From positions 1 to 32,844 of the forward strand of contig WLNW01000019.1 in the NCBI GenBank assembly GCA_009699605.1: a stretch of 32,844 bases of DNA, given 5' to 3'. Shown here piece by piece: positions 17,163-22,681 of this stretch. Position 1 is the first letter of the stretch, and the number at the start of each line of letters is the position of its first letter. The notes beneath the pieces are model-generated. The model was not told the origin of the DNA and did no database searches. It was given only the letters and a program-made list of their open reading frames with translations. This stretch comes from Actinomycetota bacterium (GTDB lineage Bacteria; Actinomycetota; Acidimicrobiia; Acidimicrobiales; WLNW01). The translations under genes were made by a program, and so were the position numbers.

Positions 17163-17711
17163 TCAGTTCCACGACGGTTCATCGGGGTACGACGCGAGGA
17201 ACGACAACGTGCCGGGTTGGCGGCGTAGCACTGCGCTCCACAGCTCGTCTGGCGTTGTCGTGGTCGTGTCGGTGGTCGCCGCGTCGAGCACCAACCATGC
17301 GTCCTCAGCCAACTCGCCCTCGACCTGGCCGGCCGACCAGCCGGCATAGCCGGCGAAGATGCGCATGTCGCGGACGTCGCACAACAGGGGAGTGGCTTCG
17401 AGGTCGACCACGCCGACCGAGCCGAAAAGGCGCAACCACCCGGGTACGTCGGTCGCCCCGGCCCGCAGCCGCCCGAGCGCGAGCGCGGTCTCGGGAGCGA
17501 CCGGTCCCCCGACGAACACGACGTCGGGTTCCGAAACCGCGCCGGCCCAGGGCGGCAGCGCGGACGCGATCGGGTAATCAGTCGGTCGATTAAGCACCAG
17601 CCCAAGGGCGCCGTCCTCGTCGTGCTCGAGCATGAGCACGACCGTCCTGAAAAAGTTCGGATCGCGCAACGTGGGCCCGGCGACCAGTAATCGTCCACGC
17701 AGCGAGTACAT
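17163..17711 (-). CDS. yqgE: YqgE/AlgH family protein (DUF179)
   Basis: This 182-aa protein matches the YqgE/AlgH family from end to end: an N-terminal GRLLVAGPTLRDPNFFRTVVLMLEH-type block, then LGLVLNRPT, a GGPV segment and the conserved FAGYAGWSAGQVEGEL near residues 118-133. A Thr-rich stretch (TTDTTTTTPDELW) lies in the C-terminal third. The molecular role of the family is not settled; AlgH was linked to transcriptional control of alginate in Pseudomonas. It is cytoplasmic. It is divergent from the repeat protein at 17927 across a 215-nt gap. Confidence 0.93.
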   Translation of the reverse strand: MYSLRGRLLVAGPTLRDPNFFRTVVLMLEHDEDGALGLVLNRPTDYPIASALPPWAGAVSEPDVVFVGGPVAPETALALGRLRAGATDVPGWLRLFGSVGVVDLEATPLLCDVRDMRIFAGYAGWSAGQVEGELAEDAWLVLDAATTDTTTTTPDELWSAVLRRQPGTLSFLASYPDEPSWN

Positions 17712-17834
17712 GCCTGAATTCTGTCGCGCTTTTCTGGACCCGCGGGCGCGTTGCCACCTCGATGGAGTTTGGTTCGCGGCGCAGCGTGCAGGTGCTCGGA
17801 AGACCAGCGATCCAGCCGTAGCCGCCCATCGCCC

Positions 17835-17858
17835 GGTTACATTACATAACCAATATTT
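17835..17858. promoter_or_regulatory. AT-rich island with GGTTA/TAACC inverted repeat
   Basis: In the 215-nt divergent gap between yqgE and the repeat protein, 17836-17858 is strikingly AT-rich against very GC-rich surroundings. It includes the inverted repeat GGTTA (17835-17839) and TAACC (17847-17851) around CATTACA. It may be an operator or promoter core for one or both genes. The rest of the gap shows no further clear element except a TAGATT near the start codon at 17927. Confidence 0.4.
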
Positions 17859-17911
17859 CCGGCGGTTTGGGGGGAGTGGTCACCGGCTCGCTGTTTTGAA
17901 GGTTCGGGCAG

Positions 17912-17917
17912 TAGATT
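17912..17917 (+). promoter_or_regulatory. Possible -10 hexamer near the repeat-protein start
   Basis: TAGATT ends 9 nt before ATG 17927. A TTGAAG lies at 17896-17901, but its 10-nt spacing is too short for a normal -35/-10 pair. Confidence 0.3.
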
Positions 17918-17926
17918 CCCAGCCCT

Positions 17927-19534
17927 ATGTCCCGCAGGATCGACATCGAGCTCACCAGCACGCGCCCCGATGGCAGTTGGACCTGGCGCGCCGCCGGGGC
18001 CAAGCAACCGAAAGGCGATGTCGACGGCTCCATGCTGCCGGGCGACTCGAAGGTCGGTGACGTTCTCAAGGTCGACGTCGAGAAGTTCCTCGACGGTATG
18101 AACGTCGTCGCCGTACTTCCTTCGCAACGCCCGCGCATCGAGCCCACCCGTATCGACGTGGTCGGCACCCGACGCAACGAGGAGCTCGTTACGAGCACGC
18201 TCGTGGAGAAGCGTGGCAAGCGCGACGGTGACCGTGGACCCCGTCCCGACGGTGACCGTCGTCCGCGCGGCGATCGGCCGGCGCGCCCCGACGGAGACCG
18301 TCGACCCCGCACGGATCGTCCAGCACGCCCCGAAGGCGGCGCCCGCACGGATCGCCCAGCACGCCCCGAAGACGGCGCCCGCACGGATCGCCCAGCACGC
18401 CCCGAAGGCGGCGCCCGCCCCGATCGTCCAGCGCGCCCCGAAGGCGGCGCCCGCCCCGATCGGCGTGGACCACGTCCCGAAGGGGCTTCGGCTCGCCCGC
18501 CGCGACGCGAGCGACCAGCGCCTCCCCCGGTTGCCAAGCCGGCCCGCTTGCGGCCCGCTCGTGTGCACCGCACCGCAGTGCTCGCCGAGCTTCCCGAAGA
18601 GCAAAAGCCCATCGCCGAGCAGCTGTTGCGTGGTGGCATCCCGGGAGTACGCCAGGCCATCGAGAAGCAGAACGAAGCTGCTCGAGCCATGGGCCAGCCC
18701 GAGGTACGCGCCGACAGCCTGTTGGCCTTCGCCGAGCAGATCCTTCCGCGTTTGCGCGCGGCCGAGTGGCGAGACAAAGCCGACGCCGCCCTCGCGGGCA
18801 TCGATGAGATCGACCTTCGCGATTTGCGCACGGTGGTCGTGGCCGCCGATGCCGCGGGTCGCGATGACGAGACGCGCGAGGTGGCCCAAAAGTTGCGCGA
18901 CGGGCTCGGCGCTCGCGTCGACGGTGAGCATGCAAAGTGGTTGGCCGAGCTGACCGAACTGGTCGGCGATGGCCGCACCGTGCGGGCGCTACGGCTCAGC
19001 TCCCGTCCACCGAAAGCCGGCGCTCCCCTTCCGACCGAGCTGACTGAGCGCCTCGCCGCGTCGGCCACCGCGGGGCTCACTGCGGAGATCACGCAGGATC
19101 GCTGGGCCACACTCGTCGACGCGGTGGCGTTCTCGCCCGTACGTCTCGTAGTGAATCCACTCGGCGTGCCCGCCACGGTGGGCGACGAGCTCAAGGCCAC
19201 CATCGAACGAATCGGCTCGCGGGTGCCCCAGATCGCCGAGATGTTCGGGGTCTCGCCTGAGGCGGCAGCGCCGCGGCGCGGTCCGGGCGGCCCGGGGGGC
19301 CGTACCCGCCGTACCACCGGAGCGGCATTCGGTGCGCCCTCGCGCGGTGCCTCGGGCCGGCCCGCAGTAGCAGTAGCCCCCGCGACCGTCGAAGCAGCCG
19401 CCGTCGAGCCGGACGTTGTTCCCACCGACGTTGTTCCCACCGACGTCGAGGCGCTGGCCAGCTTGGCCTCAGACGATGGTGCGCAGGATGCCGTGGTCGT
19501 GCAAGAACTCGGCGAGACCGTCGGCGAGGGGTAG
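17927..19534 (+). CDS. Repeat-containing conserved protein with R/P/D/G-rich linker
   Basis: This 535-aa protein has four parts. Residues 1-90 form a compact beta-rich domain (IDIELTSTRPDGSWTWRAAG, then KVGDVLKVDVEKF). Residues 95-205 are a low-complexity Arg/Pro/Asp/Gly linker with 12-residue tandem repeats of the RPARPEGGARTD type at 131-178. Residues 215-330 form a helical domain (EEQKPIAEQLLRGGIPGVRQ onward). The C-terminus ends in a Gly/Arg-rich and then Ala/Val/Pro tail with a VVPTD duplication. The layout resembles RNA-associated proteins with disordered basic linkers, but I recognise no named family. The 3' end overlaps the convergent Nudix gene by 66 nt. Confidence 0.8.
   Translation: MSRRIDIELTSTRPDGSWTWRAAGAKQPKGDVDGSMLPGDSKVGDVLKVDVEKFLDGMNVVAVLPSQRPRIEPTRIDVVGTRRNEELVTSTLVEKRGKRDGDRGPRPDGDRRPRGDRPARPDGDRRPRTDRPARPEGGARTDRPARPEDGARTDRPARPEGGARPDRPARPEGGARPDRRGPRPEGASARPPRRERPAPPPVAKPARLRPARVHRTAVLAELPEEQKPIAEQLLRGGIPGVRQAIEKQNEAARAMGQPEVRADSLLAFAEQILPRLRAAEWRDKADAALAGIDEIDLRDLRTVVVAADAAGRDDETREVAQKLRDGLGARVDGEHAKWLAELTELVGDGRTVRALRLSSRPPKAGAPLPTELTERLAASATAGLTAEITQDRWATLVDAVAFSPVRLVVNPLGVPATVGDELKATIERIGSRVPQIAEMFGVSPEAAAPRRGPGGPGGRTRRTTGAAFGAPSRGASGRPAVAVAPATVEAAAVEPDVVPTDVVPTDVEALASLASDDGAQDAVVVQELGETVGEG
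18317..18460 (+). repeat. Four tandem 36-bp repeats in coding sequence
   Basis: Four direct copies of a 36-bp unit, each encoding a 12-residue RPARPEGGARTD-like block, lie head to tail in the linker of the 17927-19534 gene. Degenerate partial copies extend upstream (about residues 111-130). Copies differ at a few bases, giving EDG instead of EGG and ARPD instead of ARTD. The unit is a multiple of three, so changes in copy number would keep the frame. Confidence 0.9.
19412..19441 (+). repeat. 15-bp tandem duplication
   Basis: Two perfect head-to-tail copies of GACGTTGTTCCCACC encode the VVPTD duplication in the C-terminal tail of the repeat protein. A partial third copy (GACGT) follows. Confidence 0.85.
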
Positions 19535-19870
19535 TTCGCACACGTCTTCGAGTGGCACCCACGCCGCCAACGATGCGTCGCCCGCCGCGTGCGGCACGCG
19601 ATCGTCGAGCACCGTGACGGCGTAGTCGAGGATCACGAAGTGACCATGTTCGGAGATGCGTTCGGCAACGCCGATGAACGCATCGCACACGCCCTCGAGG
19701 CCGGTTTCCTCGCGCAGCTCGCGCACCACCGCTTCGATGAGCAGCTCCTCGGGTTCTACCCGCCCGCCCGGTACCGACCACTCCCCCGCGCTGGGTGGGT
19801 TGGTGCGCTGGATGAGCAGCAGTCGCCCGGCGTGGATCGCGATTGCGCCGACGCACACCTGCGGTGTCAC
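19469..19870 (-). CDS. Nudix hydrolase
   Basis: This 133-aa protein carries a complete Nudix box, GX5EX7REUXEEXGU, from Gly36 to Leu58, with Glu54 and Glu55 as metal ligands. The family hydrolyses nucleoside diphosphates linked to another group, for instance oxidised dNTPs, ADP-ribose or nucleotide sugars; the substrate is not visible here. It starts with GTG inside a GTGA overlap with the GNAT gene stop, so it is translationally coupled as the last gene of a four-gene operon. Its 3' end overlaps the convergent repeat-protein gene by 66 nt. Confidence 0.9.
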   Translation of the reverse strand: MTPQVCVGAIAIHAGRLLLIQRTNPPSAGEWSVPGGRVEPEELLIEAVVRELREETGLEGVCDAFIGVAERISEHGHFVILDYAVTVLDDRVPHAAGDASLAAWVPLEDVCELPLADGLAEFLHDHGILRTIV

Positions 19871-20379
19871 TCGGCGCTCCGGTGCGTGGTCAGCGGGTCG
19901 GTCTCGGTCGTGTCACTCGCAGTGAAGCGGCGGTGCACGGTGATCGACCGGGCGATGAGCCCGTGCGCTTCGAAGAAGTTCTTGGCCGCCCGGCTCCCGG
20001 GCAGCACGACAGAATCGACGCCCACGCAACCTGTGTTGAGCGCCCATTGCACCAGCGCGTCGAGTAGCGCGGCGCCGATCCCAACCTCTCGGGCCTCGGG
20101 CTCGACGTAGAGGTCCTCGAGCGTTGCGATCGGCCCCACGCCCGGTGCGACGATGACCCTCGCCGTGGCCACGCCGAGTACGACGTCATCGATGGTGCCA
20201 GCGAGCACGACCGCATCAGATGCACGAAGCGCGGCGAGAAGACGTTCGGCCGTTGCCGGTGCCGAGTGGGCGGCCCAGAGTTCGCCGCCGCGTTGCGCGG
20301 CCAACTCGGCGTGCTCAGCCTCGACGAGCGAGACCAATGAGGCGAGATCGGCGGCGACTGCGCGCCGGGCCCCTTCCAT
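19867..20379 (-). CDS. GNAT family N-acetyltransferase
   Basis: This 170-aa protein is a GNAT-fold acetyltransferase. The core beta strand and acetyl-CoA loop are visible as LEDLYVEPEAREVGIGAALL, where REVGIG is the pyrophosphate-binding Q/RxxGxG/A motif. The C-terminal NFFEAHGL segment is also typical. The acceptor is unknown. The ATG at 20379 is separated by a single base from the stop of the upstream helical protein gene, and its own stop overlaps the Nudix start. The frame is open upstream to 20535, but that part is antisense-like shadow of the upstream gene. Confidence 0.88.
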   Translation of the reverse strand: MEGARRAVAADLASLVSLVEAEHAELAAQRGGELWAAHSAPATAERLLAALRASDAVVLAGTIDDVVLGVATARVIVAPGVGPIATLEDLYVEPEAREVGIGAALLDALVQWALNTGCVGVDSVVLPGSRAAKNFFEAHGLIARSITVHRRFTASDTTETDPLTTHRSAE

Positions 20380-20380
20380 G

Positions 20381-20953
20381 TCAGCTTTGCAGTTGGGCAA
20401 TGCGGTTGAGAATGGTTCGACGTCCGCGGCCAGCGACCTCGTGCCGGCGCACGGCTTCGAGTTCGCGTGGGCGCAGCGCGTCGAGCCGCGGCACCACCTG
20501 CGACGCCGACAACGTGTCATAGCCCGGAATCGCAAGCGCCGTCGATGCCTTGCGCTTCGCTTCGGGCACCACGGGCTCGACGCGTGAAGTGGACTTGCGA
20601 GCTCGTGGCGCGGCCGTCGGGCGTGGGCGCGCCACCTTGGCGCGTTCCGGGGCGGGCGCAGGCTGCCGCTCGTCTTTTACGGGTTCGGCCTCTTCAGTCG
20701 GAGCTGCGGGTGCCTCAGGCGGTGCGGTCGGGTGCGGTTGGAGTCGCTCGAGGAACTTGTCGACCTCGGCCTCGGCCCGCTGCTTCGCAAACCGGGCACC
20801 GAGCCGGGCCAGCACGACCTGGTTGCGGCCGCGCTCGGCAAGCTTGGGTAGCAGATCCTTCGCCTCGAGGGCGAGGCCCATCGGCGCGTACACGAACACG
20901 TCCAGCGCAGCCTCGGCCACCTTGCGGGGATCGGGTGCATCTGGAGTAGTCAT
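20381..20953 (-). CDS. Conserved hypothetical protein with helical ends
   Basis: This 190-aa protein has an N-terminal helical part (1-70, KVAEAALDVFVYAPMGLALE and a Leu/Arg-rich helix), a Pro/Ala/Glu-rich linker (75-130) and a C-terminal helical motif beginning IPGYDTLSASQVVPRLDAL, followed by RPRELEAVRRHE and a basic end. The C-terminal motif resembles a short domain found in many actinobacterial proteins (possibly the DUF8129 type); I recall this by pattern only. It has no clear signal peptide. It is the second gene in the minus-strand operon, 6 nt after the DUF4193-like gene, and 1 nt before the GNAT gene. Confidence 0.82.
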   Translation of the reverse strand: MTTPDAPDPRKVAEAALDVFVYAPMGLALEAKDLLPKLAERGRNQVVLARLGARFAKQRAEAEVDKFLERLQPHPTAPPEAPAAPTEEAEPVKDERQPAPAPERAKVARPRPTAAPRARKSTSRVEPVVPEAKRKASTALAIPGYDTLSASQVVPRLDALRPRELEAVRRHEVAGRGRRTILNRIAQLQS

Positions 20954-20959
20954 GGGTCG

Positions 20960-21433
20960 TTACACGCAATCTCGACAGAGGTTGTCGGCAGTCACGCGTT
21001 GGCGCATGTGCTTCACGAGGAAACACGACTGGCAGACGAACTCGTCGGCCCGACGCGGTTGGACGCGATCACCGGAGTCGCCGCCGGTGTCGACCTCAGG
21101 CTTGTCCTCTTCGTCTTCTTCGTCGTCATCACTGCCCGCAGCAATGCGATCTTTAAGGATCATGTCGAGGTCAGCCTCGACATCGTCGGGGTCGATGAGT
21201 TCGTCGTCGTCGTCGTCGTCGTCGGACGCTGCTCGCTTCTTGACGAGCGGGGTTTCGTCTTCCTCTTCATCTTCGACGACCGTGTCATCTTCGATAGGGC
21301 CGTCAACAAGGTCCTCGTCCTCGAGCGCGTCCGGATCGAGGACGGCATCGAGCTCCTCATCAAGCTCTGATTCGCCCTCTTCGAACTCCTCGAACGAGTC
21401 CTCGAAATCGTCTTCGAACGCCTCGTCAGCCAT
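20960..21433 (-). CDS. DUF4193-like zinc-ribbon protein with acidic N-terminus
   Basis: The C-terminus of this 157-aa protein (about 127-157) reads ADEFVCQSCFLVKHMRQR and then LCRDC, the Cys4 zinc-ribbon signature of the actinobacterial DUF4193 family. The N-terminal 110 residues are extraordinarily rich in Asp and Glu, including seven consecutive Asp. Usual DUF4193 proteins are about 100 aa, so this one carries an extended acidic arm. Family function is unknown; a nucleic-acid mimic or a transcription or ribosome partner is conceivable. GAGG precedes the ATG, and a TATGAT lies about 43 nt upstream. It leads a four-gene operon. Confidence 0.88.
   Translation of the reverse strand: MADEAFEDDFEDSFEEFEEGESELDEELDAVLDPDALEDEDLVDGPIEDDTVVEDEEEDETPLVKKRAASDDDDDDDELIDPDDVEADLDMILKDRIAAGSDDDEEDEEDKPEVDTGGDSGDRVQPRRADEFVCQSCFLVKHMRQRVTADNLCRDCV
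21201..21224. repeat. Perfect (TCG)8 trinucleotide tract
   Basis: Eight perfect TCG units, read as GAC codons on the minus strand, encode the poly-Asp run in the DUF4193-like protein. Slippage here would change the length of the acidic arm without frameshift. Confidence 0.85.
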
Positions 21434-21655
21434 GCTGCCTCTGCTGGTGTGTACGTGCTCTCAACCGCGGGCGGGATCATAGACAGCGCGGACACAAAAC
21501 CGATGGAACCCTCTGAGTTTTCGGCAAATGCCCCGGTTGGTCTCACTCGTCAGTGGTCACACGGTTGACGATCGATGTGTCGCGGTGAGCTGTATGCGCG
21601 TCTGCAACGTGATGGCGTCATGCGACATTCGACCTTGTGTCGAAGTGCTCGATGA
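21434..21655. other. Intergenic region between the DUF4193-like and LysM genes
   Basis: This 222-nt gap holds a TATGAT (21481-21476, minus strand), well placed as a -10 element for the DUF4193-like operon with a leader of about 35-40 nt. It also holds the inverted repeat TTCGAC/GTCGAA (21628-21633 and 21639-21644, 5-nt loop) just after the LysM stop, possibly part of a weak terminator. No open frame in it looks coding. Confidence 0.5.
21476..21481 (-). promoter_or_regulatory. -10-like TATGAT for the DUF4193-like operon
   Basis: TATGAT on the minus strand lies 42 nt before ATG 21433. A clear TTGACA-like -35 was not found at 16-18 nt, so it may be an activator-dependent or alternative-sigma promoter. 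Confidence 0.45.
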
Positions 21656-22495
21656 TCAGCTCTGCGGGACGTAGATCCGCTGCCCGGGGATCAACGCGTC
21701 GCCCTCGTTCAGTGCGTTCGCCGAAGCGAGTCGGCGCAGGCTGAGGCTGAACTTGTCAGCGATCGATTGAATGGTGTCGCCGCTCTGTACGACCCACATC
21801 ATGCTGACCACGCCACCGCTCGGCACGGTGACCCGCGGGATGGTGCCGGGCGGTGGAGTCGGCGTCGGTGTGCCCATCGTGGTCCGCACGGCGACCGTGG
21901 TGGTCGTCGTGGACGCGACTGCGCTCGTCGCCGCGGTGGGCGCACTCGCCCTGGCCGGCGCGAGCGTGACGGGCGTTGCCACGCGCACAACGGTAGTGGT
22001 GGGCACGATGGTGGTCGTGACCACCGGCCCAGGCCGCGGCACGATGAGCACCTGGCCGATGCGGATCAGGTTCGGGTTCGTCAGGTTGTTGCGGGCGATG
22101 ATCTTGGCCGCGGTCGAGTTGTAGGTGGTGGCGATGCTCGTGACCGACTCGCCGAGGCTGACCTGGTGGCGCACCTCGCCCGTGGCGGACGGGACGGCCA
22201 GCACACGTCCGGCCGCGATCAGGTTTGGGTCCTCGATGCTGTTGTACGACGCGAAGGACTCCACCGACACGTGGTAGTCGTTGGCGATCTTCGTGAGCGT
22301 GTCACCGGGCTTCACGACGACCTCGTTGGTCGCGAGTTGCGCGCTCAGCGCGTAGACGGCGAGACCGACGACGGTCAGGCCCGCGCCCAAGAGTGAGCGT
22401 CGGGGGCCGGGACGAGTCGCGTCGGACGCATCGGCAGACGGAGCTTCGAGGGTCGTGACCGGGGCGCCATCCGGAGTATTGGAAACGACAAACAC
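21656..22495 (-). CDS. Membrane-anchored protein with three LysM domains
   Basis: This 279-aa protein has a short cytoplasmic N-terminus, one hydrophobic helix (about 34-55) and three LysM modules: about 58-101 (VKPGDTLTKIA), 108-152 (LGESVTSIA) and 234-277 (QSGDTIQSIA). The linker between the second and third is Thr/Ala/Pro-rich. LysM binds N-acetylglucosamine in peptidoglycan, so the protein probably sits outside the membrane attached to the wall. There is no catalytic domain. The GTG at 22495 has AAAGGA 6 nt upstream. The upstream TTG at 22525 would lie at the predicted transcription start and is rejected. A strong promoter with an inverted repeat lies upstream. Confidence 0.9.
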   Translation of the reverse strand: MFVVSNTPDGAPVTTLEAPSADASDATRPGPRRSLLGAGLTVVGLAVYALSAQLATNEVVVKPGDTLTKIANDYHVSVESFASYNSIEDPNLIAAGRVLAVPSATGEVRHQVSLGESVTSIATTYNSTAAKIIARNNLTNPNLIRIGQVLIVPRPGPVVTTTIVPTTTVVRVATPVTLAPARASAPTAATSAVASTTTTTVAVRTTMGTPTPTPPPGTIPRVTVPSGGVVSMMWVVQSGDTIQSIADKFSLSLRRLASANALNEGDALIPGQRIYVPQS

Positions 22496-22533
22496 GAGAT
22501 GTCCTTTCGGAACACCTCCGCCCAAGAGCCGGA

Positions 22534-22562
22534 AACCTACAACGTGGCCCTTGCTCGCTCAA
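22534..22562 (-). promoter_or_regulatory. Sigma-70-like promoter of the LysM gene
   Basis: On the minus strand, TTGAGC (22562-22557) and TAGGTT (22539-22534) are separated by exactly 17 nt. Transcription would begin near 22527, giving a leader of about 30 nt that contains the AAAGGA ribosome-binding site. It is the best -35/-10 pair in the window. Confidence 0.7.
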
Positions 22563-22579
22563 GAGATTCGGGCGAGCAA
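22551..22579. promoter_or_regulatory. Inverted repeat TTGCTCGC/GCGAGCAA over the -35 element
   Basis: Perfect 8-bp arms (22551-22558 and 22572-22579) flank a 13-nt spacer. One arm overlaps the -35 hexamer of the LysM promoter. The location suggests a repressor or regulator operator. A hairpin function is less likely because it lies upstream of the predicted transcription start. Confidence 0.6.
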
Positions 22580-22617
22580 TCGCGCAAGTTCCGATACTCG
22601 ATGTTGTCCGGATGGCC

Positions 22618-22641
22618 GTCATGCATTTCTGCCGGCATGAC
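22618..22641. repeat. Inverted repeat GTCATGC/GCATGAC
   Basis: Perfect 7-bp arms with a 10-nt spacer lie between the LysM promoter and the ThyX terminator-like hairpin. It may be a second regulator-binding site or part of a longer folded 3' end of the thyX transcript. Confidence 0.5.
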
Positions 22642-22650
22642 ATAGGGCGG

Positions 22651-22681
22651 CATGTCGACCCCGTGGTACCGGGTCGACATG
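22651..22681 (-). terminator. Strong stem-loop directly after the ThyX stop codon
   Basis: Perfect 11-bp arms CATGTCGACCC and GGGTCGACATG with a 9-nt loop begin one base after the stop of the ThyX gene. No T-tract follows, so a classical rho-independent terminator is not shown. Such U-less hairpins are common after actinobacterial genes, and it could terminate or stabilise the mRNA. Confidence 0.6.

Noticed and set aside
18317-18460. CRISPR-like array of 36-bp repeats
   Set aside because: The repeats are directly adjacent without spacers and lie in frame in a coding sequence.
17837-19440. Long minus-strand frames opposite the repeat protein
   Set aside because: They mirror the R/P/D/G repeats and lack motifs; the plus frame has conserved-looking domains at both ends.
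20550-21482. A Ser-rich 310-aa plus-strand frame
   Set aside because: It is the shadow of the acidic DUF4193-like gene and its neighbour; the Ser runs come from GAC/GAT and GAG codons read on the other strand.
22496-22525. TTG start at 22525 for the LysM protein
   Set aside because: It would lie at or just after the predicted transcription start and has no ribosome-binding site; GTG 22495 has AAAGGA 6 nt upstream.
22496-22650. c-di-AMP (ydaO-type) riboswitch upstream of the LysM gene
   Set aside because: Such riboswitches often precede cell-wall genes in actinobacteria, but the predicted leader is only about 30 nt, too short for one.
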